Positions 1 through 7,368 are shown, numbered from the stretch's first letter. The stretch is DNA of 64,000 bases from UBA11098 sp041671525 (GCA_041671525.1 JBAZBJ010000007.1:4385-68384), one strand, 5' to 3'. The notes: a model not told the origin generated them from the letters alone. Made by a program: numbers and translations.

Positions 1-188
1 CTGGCATTTTGACCAATCTTTGCGTTCGTAGCACTATTCAGGACGCTTACGATCGTGATTTTGAAATAGTTGTGATTAAGGATTGTTGCAAGGCTTTTGA
101 TGATGAAACCCACCGCTTTACTATAAAAGACCTCAAGGCGACTAGGGACGAAATTGAATTTTTAAATTTAAAAGAATTTATTGAGTAG
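1..188 (+). CDS. Isochorismatase-like cysteine hydrolase, C-terminal fragment
   Basis: The gene enters from the left edge; the readable frame begins at base 3 and ends with TAG at 186-188, giving about 61 residues. The fragment has TNLCVRST, the loop that in the isochorismatase/nicotinamidase family carries the catalytic cysteine, followed by a helix, the strand FEIVVIKDCC and a C-terminal tail. The family hydrolyses small amides or isochorismate, but the substrate-defining half is outside the window. It lies directly upstream of the first attC-like site, so it is probably the gene of the preceding integron cassette. Family assignment is firm; substrate is unknown. Confidence 0.8.
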   Translation, partial: GILTNLCVRSTIQDAYDRDFEIVVIKDCCKAFDDETHRFTIKDLKATRDEIEFLNLKEFIE

Positions 189-206
189 GTTACGGAAAAA
201 TACATC

Positions 207-402
207 GGCTAACAACGCATATCTGGCTCCAAAATTTTTCATTATTATATTTTAAGGAGTGAAAAATTTTCTCGACCCAAATTTTCATCCCTTAGTTCGA
301 TGAAGGTTTAGGCGGAGATAATTAAACAAAGTATTGTCTGAAATCAAAAGTTTATCCTGCTAAGTCGGGATGAAAACTTCAGATGATGCGTAAACGTTGT
401 GC
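207..402 (+). repeat. attC-like recombination site 1
   Basis: A 196-bp imperfect palindrome. The outer box GGCTAAC (207-213) faces GTTGTGC (396-402), the positions of the R'' and R' boxes of an integron attC. Inside, 215-225 (ACGCATATCTG) pairs with 380-391 with one extra base on the right arm, resembling the extrahelical bases of attC sites. Further in, TTTTCATCCC (282-291) pairs with 367-376, and AAAATTTTTCA (231-241) pairs with TGAAAAATTTT (260-270). The site at 2333-2531 has the same layout but different stem sequences with pairing preserved. It is longer than most known attC sites. Confidence 0.7.
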
Positions 403-458
403 GAAATAAATTTTTTATCTATACTGAAATCAAGGGTTTAGTGCGTTGATTTTGGGCG

Positions 459-514
459 AAAATTTGATAAAATTCTTTTCGGCCCTAGCGGGCATTTAAT
501 CGGGGGGTAAATTT
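459..514 (+). repeat. Left inverted repeat of the two-gene cassette
   Basis: Bases 459-514 are the near-exact reverse complement of 2214-2280 on the far side of the gene pair. Shared parts are AAAATTTGATAAAATTCTTTT and ATTTAATCGGGGGG. The centre differs: here a short hairpin GCCC-TAGC-GGGC (482-493), there an 8-bp hairpin with other bases. The repeat lies just upstream of the first cassette gene and may hold its promoter or an insulating hairpin. Confidence 0.75.
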
Positions 515-549
515 ATTTTTTTATTTTTTTATTTAACTTAAAAACAACT

Positions 550-1647
550 ATGGAAAAAATCCTAAACCAAACTTACAAAAAAGTCGTCGACGGTGTTAAA
601 AAACACAACAAAGAATTGGTCAAGAAAAACGACTCAATTTATTTAGCGACTGGCAAACTATTTCTCGAAATCATTGAGAACATGCCGCCTAAATTAAAAC
701 AAGCAAATGCAGAAGTTCCGCTCGAAACTATATACGATGCAGGCTACCACACTAAGACCGGCGCCATGTTTGTTTGCAACAAAGGTGCTTACCTTTTGGC
801 TCGGACAATTAAATCCGAAAAATATTACGCTTCCGTCCATGTCGGCTTTTCAATATTCATGCCAAAGCATGGCATTGAAACTGTTGATGTTGGAATCTCT
901 GGCGATATAACCCAAGGAGATTTTATCGTCTTGCGACCTGAGTCCGCCTGCTCCCCGTCCTTTATCGTCGGCTCACAAAGATGCAACTGTTTTGACCAAT
1001 GGACGCTTGTGCGAGAATTAGCTGCCTTTCACAATCCGATAAAGCTGCCAAAAAAAGTTACTGCTGATGAATTTGAATCATACGTATTCAACTATTTCAA
1101 GCCAAATGAAAAAAATATCCCAATTCCAAAAGTAAAAGGTATGGGATTTATGTTTATCCATATGGCCTCTCAAAACGGCATGGGTAGCGGAGCGAATGAC
1201 CACGAATACGTAGAAGATATGACTGCGACCGCCTACATGCGCCATCGAGGAGAATACACCGCCGAGCAGGTTCACTCCGCTTCTTTGGCTGGAGGATTTA
1301 CAGCCATCGGCTTAGTTCCCGACCCACGCAAATTAAACGACTTCGCAGGTTACAAAATTCCTGGAGTTATTTTGGATTATTATGATGTAAAAAAACCTAT
1401 TGTCACCCTCACAAACAACGGCGACAAGGTTAGGGTTTTGAAGAATCAGGGATTTGATATTATGCGAATTCAGTTCGTTGGACGATCAGACATAGCTTGC
1501 GGAGTCGAGACAAAAGATAGAACCGAAGAATTCTTGCACAACATACCTCTTGGCTTTAAAACCTCGCTAGATGAAGACCTTAAGCGAGTAAACAAGCAAA
1601 TTCACGAATTCTTCTTAAAAGAGCAGAAGCTAAAAAAGAAGAAATAA
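550..1647 (+). CDS. GTP cyclohydrolase II-like protein (RibA family, divergent)
   Basis: The 365-residue protein has GSQRCNCFDQW, matching the zinc-cysteine motif GSxRCDC of GTP cyclohydrolase II, then SQNGMGSG in the place of the QEGRGIGL loop, and LTNNGDKVRVL, matching the conserved LTNNP motif near the C-terminus. RibA enzymes open GTP to a diamino-ribosylaminopyrimidinone phosphate, the first riboflavin step. It is nearly twice the usual RibA length, with about 130 extra N-terminal residues, so it may be a specialised paralogue rather than a riboflavin enzyme. No Shine-Dalgarno is visible. It is followed after 19 bases by a LOG-like gene, probably in one transcript. The catalytic fold is likely; exact reaction is not known. 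Confidence 0.75.
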   Translation: MEKILNQTYKKVVDGVKKHNKELVKKNDSIYLATGKLFLEIIENMPPKLKQANAEVPLETIYDAGYHTKTGAMFVCNKGAYLLARTIKSEKYYASVHVGFSIFMPKHGIETVDVGISGDITQGDFIVLRPESACSPSFIVGSQRCNCFDQWTLVRELAAFHNPIKLPKKVTADEFESYVFNYFKPNEKNIPIPKVKGMGFMFIHMASQNGMGSGANDHEYVEDMTATAYMRHRGEYTAEQVHSASLAGGFTAIGLVPDPRKLNDFAGYKIPGVILDYYDVKKPIVTLTNNGDKVRVLKNQGFDIMRIQFVGRSDIACGVETKDRTEEFLHNIPLGFKTSLDEDLKRVNKQIHEFFLKEQKLKKKK

Positions 1648-1666
1648 TTAATTTATTATTGAAAAT

Positions 1667-2218
1667 ATGGCTAAGTCTAATAAGGGTTACAAAATAGCAA
1701 TCTTTGGAGCTGGTGACGAGAAACTCGATAAATCAGTTTACAAAATTGCAGAAAATGTCGGACAGGAAATCGCCAGTCGCGGCCACATCCTTATTACAGG
1801 AGCTGCCAAAGGCATTAGCCGCTACGCGGCTATCGGTGCCAAAAAGAAAGGCGGCACAGTAATCGGGATTAGCCCGACTTCAAACGACAAGGAAGAAAAA
1901 GATTTTAATGTTGATTTTAAAAACAGCGACATCATAATCCACACTGGATTCGGCTACAAAGGTCGAAATGTTGTTAGTGTTCGAACGAGCGACGGAATAA
2001 TCGTCGTAAACGGAAAATTCGGAACTTTAAGCGAAGTCGCCAATGCCGAAGGCGAACAGAAACCCATAGTGGTTTTGAAAAACAGCGGAGGTTGCGCCGA
2101 AATGATGGAGGATATTTTTAAAAAGATAAATCCAAACTACGAGCTATTTGCCACCGCCAACTCCTCTAAAGAAGCCCTGGATTTAATTGAAAAAATGATA
2201 AAAAAAATAAAAAAATAA
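1667..2218 (+). CDS. LOG/DprA-like Rossmann protein (TIGR00725-type)
   Basis: A 183-residue single-domain protein with an N-terminal GAGDE turn, LITGAAKGISRYAA (a nucleotide-binding loop as in DprA/LOG proteins) and NGKFGTLSEVANA, the counterpart of the PGGxGTxxE motif of LOG-family phosphoribohydrolases. LOG enzymes split the N-glycosidic bond of nucleoside monophosphates. It follows the RibA-like gene by 19 bases and shares its cassette. One possible reading is that the pair makes and then deglycosylates a pyrimidine nucleotide, but this is inference. Its stop is followed at once by the right inverted repeat. Confidence 0.72.
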   Translation: MAKSNKGYKIAIFGAGDEKLDKSVYKIAENVGQEIASRGHILITGAAKGISRYAAIGAKKKGGTVIGISPTSNDKEEKDFNVDFKNSDIIIHTGFGYKGRNVVSVRTSDGIIVVNGKFGTLSEVANAEGEQKPIVVLKNSGGCAEMMEDIFKKINPNYELFATANSSKEALDLIEKMIKKIKK

Positions 2219-2280
2219 ATTTCCCCCCGATTAAATCTTTTGCCTAAAGGCAAAAGTGAAAAGAATTTTATCAAATTTTC
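2214..2280 (+). repeat. Right inverted repeat of the cassette, with hairpin
   Basis: Reverse-complement partner of 459-514. It contains the hairpin CTTTTGCC-TAAA-GGCAAAAG (2237-2256), which is not present in the left copy, so the hairpins changed independently while the flanks stayed conserved. It may act as a terminator, although no long T-run follows. Confidence 0.7.
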
Positions 2281-2332
2281 TTTACGATATACAAAGATTA
2301 GTTCAACTAGCAAGAGATAAAAAATTTACATC

Positions 2333-2531
2333 GCACAACACCGAGTATGCGGCTCCAAAATTTTTCATTTATTAGAAATAATAAGGAGTGAAAAATTTTC
2401 TCGACCCAAATTCGCTTTTCTCCGTTTGGTGGTAATTCAAAGAATAGCGCGTTAAAATAGGATTAAGCCAATTAACAAAATTAATTCAATAAATCCGAAA
2501 AGCGAACTTCGCATACTCGGATACGTTAGCT
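2333..2531 (+). repeat. attC-like recombination site 2
   Basis: Outer boxes GCACAAC (2333-2339) and GTTAGCT (2525-2531). A perfect 11-bp stem CCGAGTATGCG (2341-2351) / CGCATACTCGG (2510-2520), then TTCGCTTTTC (2411-2420) / GAAAAGCGAA (2497-2506), and the inner AAAATTTTTCA / TGAAAAATTTT (2357-2367, 2389-2399). The spacers beside the boxes are one base on the left and four on the right, exactly as in site 1. Conserved single-strand words shared with site 1 are GGCTCC and AAGGAGTGAAAAATTTTC. Confidence 0.7.
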
Positions 2532-2585
2532 GAAATAAATTTTTGAATAGTGGACAAATTCCACTATTTATGCTAGGATTTACAT

Positions 2586-2762
2586 ATGTCAAAGCAACAA
2601 ATGATCAAAATTTTAAAGATTTTCCAGAAATCTCCAGCCAAAAGCAAAATGCGCCGGGACTATTTCAGCGTGTTCGCAAGCAAAATGATTTATCGGACGA
2701 CCAAAAGCGAAAATCCCGAAGTGACAAAAAAAATGGTAGCAACAGTCTTACATAAGGCATAA
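2586..2762 (+). CDS. Small protein upstream of Fic, candidate antitoxin
   Basis: A 58-residue basic protein starting at ATG 2586 and ending 11 bases before the fic start, so the two are probably co-transcribed. It contains TTKSEN, which fits the [S/T]xxxE[G/N] inhibition motif of Fic antitoxins; the match is short and may be chance. I cannot assign it to FicA, VbhA or YhfG by overall sequence. A 9-bp hairpin (2546-2568) lies just upstream, right after attC-like site 2, and no Shine-Dalgarno is clear. The partner role rests on position plus the motif. Confidence 0.5.
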   Translation: MSKQQMIKILKIFQKSPAKSKMRRDYFSVFASKMIYRTTKSENPEVTKKMVATVLHKA

Positions 2763-2773
2763 CTTCACGCAGC

Positions 2774-3403
2774 ATGGCAAAACGTAAAGGCGAAACCAGC
2801 TATAAGGAAACAGCCTTCGGCATCATCCCGCGCTCTAAACTTATTCCTCTCGAAATTGAAGGGATTAGCAAGGCGTGGGATTTTGTTTTGCAAAAAAATG
2901 AGAAAGGCAATCTGCCGCTGACGCCGGAATTTATAAAACAAATTCACAAGGTCGGTTTCGGCTGGATTTTCCCCACGATGGGTGGGAAGTATCGAACCAT
3001 CGAGGTCAACGTTTCCAAACACATTCCGCCGAAATTTTTCCTGGTTCCACAGCTCATGGTTGAATTTACCCAGGACCTGCAAATCAGGATCAAGCACTTG
3101 CCAAATATTGAGGACGAAAAATTTCTAGACGAACTGGTAATTTTGTTGGCGTGGGCGCACCACAGGTTTGCTTGGATCCATCCGTTCCAAGATTACAACG
3201 GCCGAATCGGCCGATTGCTCAATAATATCATTTTACTCAAGATCAATCTGCCGCCAATTGAATTGAAAGTGGAAACAGCATCCGGCAGAAACAAATATGT
3301 CAAGGCTTTGCAACTGGCGGACGATCACAATTATTTGAAATTGGAAAAAATAATCGAAGAGGCGATTGAAGAATCCATAGCGGAGTTGGGCGCGAAAAAA
3401 TAA
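2774..3403 (+). CDS. Fic domain protein (AMP transferase-like)
   Basis: A 209-residue protein with the Fic active-site motif HPFQDYNGRIGR around residues 136-147; the canonical motif is HPFx[D/E]GNGRxxR, so the first glycine is a tyrosine here while the catalytic histidine, acidic residue and both arginines remain. Fic proteins transfer AMP or other phosphate-containing groups to target proteins, often as toxins. No inhibitory [S/T]xxxE[G/N] helix is obvious within the protein, which agrees with a separate partner upstream. It lies between the last attC-like site and rplI, and has its own terminator at 3434. Confidence 0.85.
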   Translation: MAKRKGETSYKETAFGIIPRSKLIPLEIEGISKAWDFVLQKNEKGNLPLTPEFIKQIHKVGFGWIFPTMGGKYRTIEVNVSKHIPPKFFLVPQLMVEFTQDLQIRIKHLPNIEDEKFLDELVILLAWAHHRFAWIHPFQDYNGRIGRLLNNIILLKINLPPIELKVETASGRNKYVKALQLADDHNYLKLEKIIEEAIEESIAELGAKK

Positions 3404-3433
3404 GCTGAATTATCGGATTTATCTCTAGTTTTA

Positions 3434-3456
3434 GGAGTCATTTGCACTCCTTTTTT
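3434..3456 (+). terminator. Terminator after fic
   Basis: GGAGT (3434-3438) pairs with ACTCC (3446-3450), followed by six T. It separates the fic unit from rplI. Confidence 0.7.
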
Positions 3457-3464
3457 CTTTATAT

Positions 3465-3470
3465 TATAAT
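3465..3470 (+). promoter_or_regulatory. -10 box of rplI, leaderless type
   Basis: TATAAT ends 7 bases before the rplI ATG at 3478, so transcription would start at or beside the start codon. The start upstream in frame (3442) would lie inside the fic terminator and is rejected. Confidence 0.6.
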
Positions 3471-3477
3471 AGACTAT

Positions 3478-3921
3478 ATGAAAGTAATCCTATTCAAAGA
3501 CGTTCCAAGCATCGGCAAGGCGGGCGACATCAAGAATGTTTCGGATGGTTACGCGCGCAATTTTTTGCTGCCGAAAAAACTGGCGGAAATCGCCAACGCA
3601 GCTTCGCTGCAAAAAGCAGAACTGTTGAAAAAGAAACAACAGGAATCAGAACAAGCTGATTTGGAAAAAATCCAAAAAGTGGCCGAGACGCTGCAGGGTT
3701 GCGAGATCGTGATCATGGCCAAGGAGAAAGATGGCAAGCTGTTCGGTTCGATCAATGCCAAGGCGATCGCCAAAGAATTGAAAAAAGAAAATTTGCTCGT
3801 TGATGATAAACTGATTTTTTTGCCAGAGCCGATCAAGGAGATCGGGGATTATGATGTCAAAGTGGAACTCAGTCACGGAATCGAAGCATCCATCCACGTC
3901 GTGGTCGAGAGCGCGCAGTAG
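3478..3921 (+). CDS. rplI: 50S ribosomal protein L9
   Basis: The 147-residue protein starts MKVILFKDVPSIGKAGD and has the L9 signature GYARNFLLPKKLA, a lysine/glutamate-rich central helix (about residues 40-75) and the C-terminal domain with KDGKLFGSINAKAIA. It is the usual L9 length. L9 binds 23S rRNA near the L1 stalk base. Several CPR lineages lack L9, so its presence helps place the genome. ATG 3478 is chosen because it gives the conserved N-terminus and sits just after a -10 box. Confidence 0.95.
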   Translation: MKVILFKDVPSIGKAGDIKNVSDGYARNFLLPKKLAEIANAASLQKAELLKKKQQESEQADLEKIQKVAETLQGCEIVIMAKEKDGKLFGSINAKAIAKELKKENLLVDDKLIFLPEPIKEIGDYDVKVELSHGIEASIHVVVESAQ

Positions 3922-3922
3922 C

Positions 3923-3951
3923 TTGCTTGCTTTGGCCAAGGGGTGTATAAT
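3923..3951 (+). promoter_or_regulatory. Promoter of pyrG
   Basis: TTGCTT (3923-3928), 17-bp spacer, TATAAT (3946-3951). An imperfect hairpin with a T-run follows at about 3960-3990 in the pyrG leader; it may end rplI transcripts or attenuate pyrG. Confidence 0.6.
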
Positions 3952-4036
3952 TTAAAAAACAAAAAGTCGCAGGGGTAGCGTCTTTTTTTCTTGGAAAAAA
4001 TTCGCCCTAATAAGTAAATTTTATTTAAATAAAAAT

Positions 4037-5677
4037 ATGAAGAACCGTAAGTACATATTTGTCGTGGGGGGAGTCATGAGCGGAGTCGGTAAAGGGGTAA
4101 CCGTAGCATCGATCGGAGCCATACTTAAAGCACGTGGCTTTGTCGTCACTGCCATCAAGATCGATCCATACATCAATGTCGATGCGGGTACCATGAATCC
4201 GACTGAGCACGGTGAGACTTTTGTGCTGGATTCCGGACTGGAAACCGACCAAGACATGGGAAATTATGAACGCTTCATGGATCTCAACCTGCCGAGCGAA
4301 AATTATATGACCACCGGCAGTGTTTATGAGTCCGTCATCCACAAGGAAAGAAACTTGGAATACAAGGGCAAATGCGTACAAGTGGTGCCGCACATCCCAT
4401 TGGAGGTGATCGATCGCATCAACAAAGCAGCGGACAAGGCGAAAGCGGAGATTACTATCATCGAAATCGGCGGTACAGTAGGAGAATACGAGAATATTCT
4501 TTTCTTAGAGGCCATCCGCCTGATAAAGCTGAAAAATCCGGATGACGTCATAACTGTTATGGTGAGCTACTTACCAATCCCTTCCAAGGTGGGGGAAATG
4601 AAGACCAAGCCGACCCAGCACGCGGTGCGCACCCTCAATGGCACCGGGATTCAACCGGATTTTATTGTCGCCCGCAGCGAAACCTTTCTCGATCAAAAAC
4701 GCAAAGAGAAAATAGCTTTGTTTTGCAATGTGCCGGAACGCTATGTGATCAGCGCTCCGGATGTTGACTCGATATATGAAATACCTATTAACTTTGAAAG
4801 AGATGACTTGAGTCGGCTTCTGCTAAAAAAATTAGGATTGAAATATAGCAAGACCGATTTGAAACAATGGTATGATCTGGTGGAAAATATCAAAAAACCG
4901 GTTGGCAAAGTCAGAATCGGAATTGTGGGAAAATATTTTGGTACCGGCGATTTCGTTTTGTCCGATGCCTATGTCAGCGTCATTGAGGCGATCAAACATG
5001 CCGCTTACAAGAATAAAGTAAAGCCGGAAATTGATTGGCTCGGCAGCGAACAATATGAGAAAGAGCCGGAAAAATTGGAAGAACTTAAGCAATATGACGG
5101 CGTGGTCATTCCCGGCGGTTTCGGTTCGCGCGGCGTGGAAGGCAAAATCAGAGCTATCCAATTCCTGCGTGAGAACAAAATTCCTTTCTTCGGTTTGTGT
5201 TATGGCATGCAACTGGCGGTCGTCGAATATTCGCGCAACGTTTTGGGACTGAAAGACGCTAATACGACCGAGATCGACCGCGACACCAAAAACCCGGTCA
5301 TCGACATCATGCCGGAACAGAAAAAGAATCTGGCGGATCACAACTATGGCGCCACCATGCGTCTGGGCGCTTATCCGGCCAATCTGCAGAAAGGAACACT
5401 GGCTTTCAAAGCATACGGCAAAGAAAAAATTTCGGAACGTCACCGCCACCGCTGGGAAGTCAATCCGGAATATATCCAGCGATTGGAAAAATCCGGCTTG
5501 GTTTTCTCCGGCAAATCACCGAACAAAAAACTGATGGAAGTCACTGAATTGCCAGTCGGCGTCCATCCGTTTTTCCTGGCCACCCAGTTCCATCCGGAAC
5601 TCAAATCCACTCCGCTGAATTCTCATCCGCTGTTTTTTGAGTTTATTAAAGCAGCCTTGAAGAACAAGAAAAAATAA
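4037..5677 (+). CDS. pyrG: CTP synthase
   Basis: The 546-residue enzyme makes CTP from UTP, ATP and glutamine. The N-terminal synthetase domain shows GGVMSGVGKGVTVASIG (P-loop) and NVDAGTMNPTEHGE; the C-terminal glutamine amidotransferase domain has the nucleophile in FFGLCYGMQ (Cys388) and the FHPEL motif near the end. Full family length, no changes to key residues. It is expressed from its own promoter and ends at a strong hairpin shared with rpmA. Together with the nearby UMP kinase it covers pyrimidine nucleotide steps. Confidence 0.98.
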   Translation: MKNRKYIFVVGGVMSGVGKGVTVASIGAILKARGFVVTAIKIDPYINVDAGTMNPTEHGETFVLDSGLETDQDMGNYERFMDLNLPSENYMTTGSVYESVIHKERNLEYKGKCVQVVPHIPLEVIDRINKAADKAKAEITIIEIGGTVGEYENILFLEAIRLIKLKNPDDVITVMVSYLPIPSKVGEMKTKPTQHAVRTLNGTGIQPDFIVARSETFLDQKRKEKIALFCNVPERYVISAPDVDSIYEIPINFERDDLSRLLLKKLGLKYSKTDLKQWYDLVENIKKPVGKVRIGIVGKYFGTGDFVLSDAYVSVIEAIKHAAYKNKVKPEIDWLGSEQYEKEPEKLEELKQYDGVVIPGGFGSRGVEGKIRAIQFLRENKIPFFGLCYGMQLAVVEYSRNVLGLKDANTTEIDRDTKNPVIDIMPEQKKNLADHNYGATMRLGAYPANLQKGTLAFKAYGKEKISERHRHRWEVNPEYIQRLEKSGLVFSGKSPNKKLMEVTELPVGVHPFFLATQFHPELKSTPLNSHPLFFEFIKAALKNKKK

Positions 5678-5694
5678 CTCTCTGGCCAAAACTT

Positions 5695-5722
5695 AAAAAG
5701 CTCCCAGTAACGGGAGCTTTTT
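5695..5722. terminator. Bidirectional terminator between pyrG and rpmA
   Basis: AAAAGCTCCC-AGTAAC-GGGAGCTTTT, with A-run and T-run on the two sides, serves the convergent pyrG (+) and rpmA (-). Confidence 0.85.
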
Positions 5723-5743
5723 CGCTATTCAAGAATTGGCTAT

Positions 5744-6028
5744 TTATCGCTTGATCTCTTCCACAGAAACAAATTTTCTTTCTTCCAGTTTGCCAGTAAA
5801 CAATTTGACCTTCTTGGCCACAAATTTCACCAGGCCTTTTTTCAGGGAAAAAAGCGTGTCGTCTTCGCCCCGACGGACATTTTTGCCGGCCCGAAATTTG
5901 GTGCCGCGTTGTCGGACGATGATTTGTCCCGGATCCGCTTTCTGCCCGCCAAAAATTTTGACGCCAAGTCGTTTGGAGATTGAATCACGTCCAAGTTGAG
6001 TAGAGCCACCGGCTTTTCTATGTGCCAT
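5744..6028 (-). CDS. rpmA: 50S ribosomal protein L27
   Basis: A 94-residue protein beginning MAHRKAGGSTQLGRDS, the L27 N-terminus that reaches the peptidyl transferase centre, followed by RLGVKIFGGQ and IIVRQRGTKFRAG. In many bacteria rpmA follows rplU (L21); here it stands alone. The last about 25 residues are more variable than in model species. Start chosen for the conserved N-terminus; there is no propeptide as in Firmicutes. Confidence 0.96.
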   Translation of the reverse strand: MAHRKAGGSTQLGRDSISKRLGVKIFGGQKADPGQIIVRQRGTKFRAGKNVRRGEDDTLFSLKKGLVKFVAKKVKLFTGKLEERKFVSVEEIKR

Positions 6029-6120
6029 ATCATGAGAGAGAAATTAAAAGCGCCAAATCGCGCAAGTAACCTCAGGGATTATTTATTTAAGCTATATAAC
6101 ACATTATAAGCCCAATGTGA

Positions 6121-6126
6121 TATAAT
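6121..6126 (+). promoter_or_regulatory. -10 box before the Ada-like membrane protein gene
   Basis: TATAAT ends 9 bases before ATG 6136, the near-leaderless layout seen for several genes in this window. Confidence 0.5.
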
Positions 6127-6135
6127 GTCAATGAT

Positions 6136-6573
6136 ATGGAGTCTAAAAGTCAAAAGTCCATCAAGTTCATAAAGCCATTTTGGCTTAAATATGAGGCAAG
6201 AGTCGTCATTATTATCGGTTTTGTCTTAGTGGCCGCCATTTCTTTTGAATTTGGGCTTATTCAAGGCAAAAAAGTACAGGATAAACCACTGGTCATCGAA
6301 AAACCCGCCCTGAGCCAAAATACGCAGGCGAGTGAGGCATCAGCAATGACCATTCAGGCTCCAAAAACGACCCAGGAAGCACAAATTGACCCCGTCAGCT
6401 CAGTTATACCAGTCAAGGATTGCGCATTTGTAGGCAGCAAAAATTCGACTAAATTTCACGTCCCAACCTGCTCCTTCGCCAAGCGGATCCTGCCCAAAAA
6501 CCTGGTCTGTTTCAAATCCGCCGAGGAGGCTCTTGCTCAGGGCCGGGTGGGGGACAAAGGATGTATTAAGTAA
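6136..6573 (+). CDS. Membrane-anchored protein with Ada-type metal-binding domain
   Basis: A 145-residue protein with one membrane helix at about residues 24-43, a Gln/Ala/Pro-rich linker, then a C-terminal module from about residue 97 reading FVGSKNSTKFHVPTCSFAKR and LVCFKSAEEALAQG. This resembles the small zinc-binding domain of Ada (GNxNSxxYHxPxC, FxSxEEAxAxGxxPC), here probably on the outside of the cell. The last conserved cysteine is in GCIK at the very end. In this family the domain is often linked to extracellular nucleases, but nothing else here supports a nuclease role. Confidence 0.65.
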   Translation: MESKSQKSIKFIKPFWLKYEARVVIIIGFVLVAAISFEFGLIQGKKVQDKPLVIEKPALSQNTQASEASAMTIQAPKTTQEAQIDPVSSVIPVKDCAFVGSKNSTKFHVPTCSFAKRILPKNLVCFKSAEEALAQGRVGDKGCIK

Positions 6574-6626
6574 AATTCCAAAATCAGAATTTCAAATTTC
6601 AAAATTTTAATTTTTAACATATTCGC

Positions 6627-7325
6627 ATGAACAAAAAAACTGTCATCATCTCCCTCGGGGGATCGCTCATTGTGCCGGACGAAATTGATTGGAAGTTTGT
6701 GAAAAGCTTTAAAGCCTTGATCGAGCGCCAGATCAAAAAGGGCTGCAAATTTATCATCATCACCGGCGGTGGTAAACTGGCGCGGAAATATATCGAAGCC
6801 TCCACAAAAGCCGACAGTGTCATCACCAATGAAGACAAGGACTGGCTCGGTATCCATGCTACGCGCATGAACGCGCATTTCATCCGCACCATTTTTCGCA
6901 AACACGCCCATCCGCGTATCAACAAAAATCCGCACGATCTGGAGGACTTTTATAATTTCAAGGAATCAATTCTGGTCGCCGCTGGCTGGCGCCCTGGTTT
7001 TTCCACCGATTACGACGCGGTGCTTCTGGCCAAATATTTGGATATCAAAAACATCATCAACCTTTCCAATATCGATTACGTTTGCGACAAAGATCCGCGC
7101 AAATTTCCGAACGCCAAGAAAATCGAGAACATTTCCTGGAAGGATTTTCGCAAGATGGTGGGTGACAAGTGGGATCCGGGCATGAACGCGCCCTTTGACC
7201 CGATTGCATCCAAACTGGCGCAAGAGGAAAACATTGAGGTGGCCATCATGAACGGCAAGAATCTCAAAAACTTGGAAAACTATTTCAGCGGAAAAGGCTT
7301 TAAAGGGACAAAAATCACTGACTAG
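6627..7325 (+). CDS. pyrH: UMP kinase, archaeal type
   Basis: A 232-residue amino-acid-kinase-fold protein: VIISLGGSLIVP at the N-terminus, the ITGGGKLARKYIE loop, PGFSTDYDAVLLA in the central region, and LSNIDYVCDKDPRKFPNAKKI near the nucleotide site. The PGxSTD arrangement is that of the archaeal-type UMP kinase rather than the usual bacterial PyrH; CPR bacteria often carry this form. It converts UMP to UDP, upstream of CTP synthase, which lies 1 kb away. No Shine-Dalgarno is seen. Confidence 0.88.
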   Translation: MNKKTVIISLGGSLIVPDEIDWKFVKSFKALIERQIKKGCKFIIITGGGKLARKYIEASTKADSVITNEDKDWLGIHATRMNAHFIRTIFRKHAHPRINKNPHDLEDFYNFKESILVAAGWRPGFSTDYDAVLLAKYLDIKNIINLSNIDYVCDKDPRKFPNAKKIENISWKDFRKMVGDKWDPGMNAPFDPIASKLAQEENIEVAIMNGKNLKNLENYFSGKGFKGTKITD

Positions 7326-7368
7326 GAAAGTTTGAAATTTTTTTATTCGGTTTCTGTAGTATTTAGTG

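Larger units (their letters stand above)
397..2525 (+). mobile_element. Probable integron gene cassette carrying two genes
   Basis: If recombination occurs after the G of each GTT box, the cassette runs from base 397 to 2525. Its left end (TTGTGC) is the complement of its own R'' box GCACAA at 2333-2338, as required when a circular cassette restores its attC. By contrast the R'' of site 1 (GGCTAAC) matches the GTTAGCT box of site 2 and not its own partner. Both cassette starts share GAAATAAATTTTT (403-415 and 2532-2544). The cassette holds a GTP-cyclohydrolase-II-like and a LOG-like gene. No integrase gene is in the window; it would be expected to the left. Confidence 0.65.

Noticed and set aside
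2543..2755. Open frame of 70 codons overlapping the small gene upstream of fic
   Set aside because: The other frame (2586-2762) is spaced directly to fic and contains the antitoxin-like motif; this one has a low-complexity polar translation and no such link.
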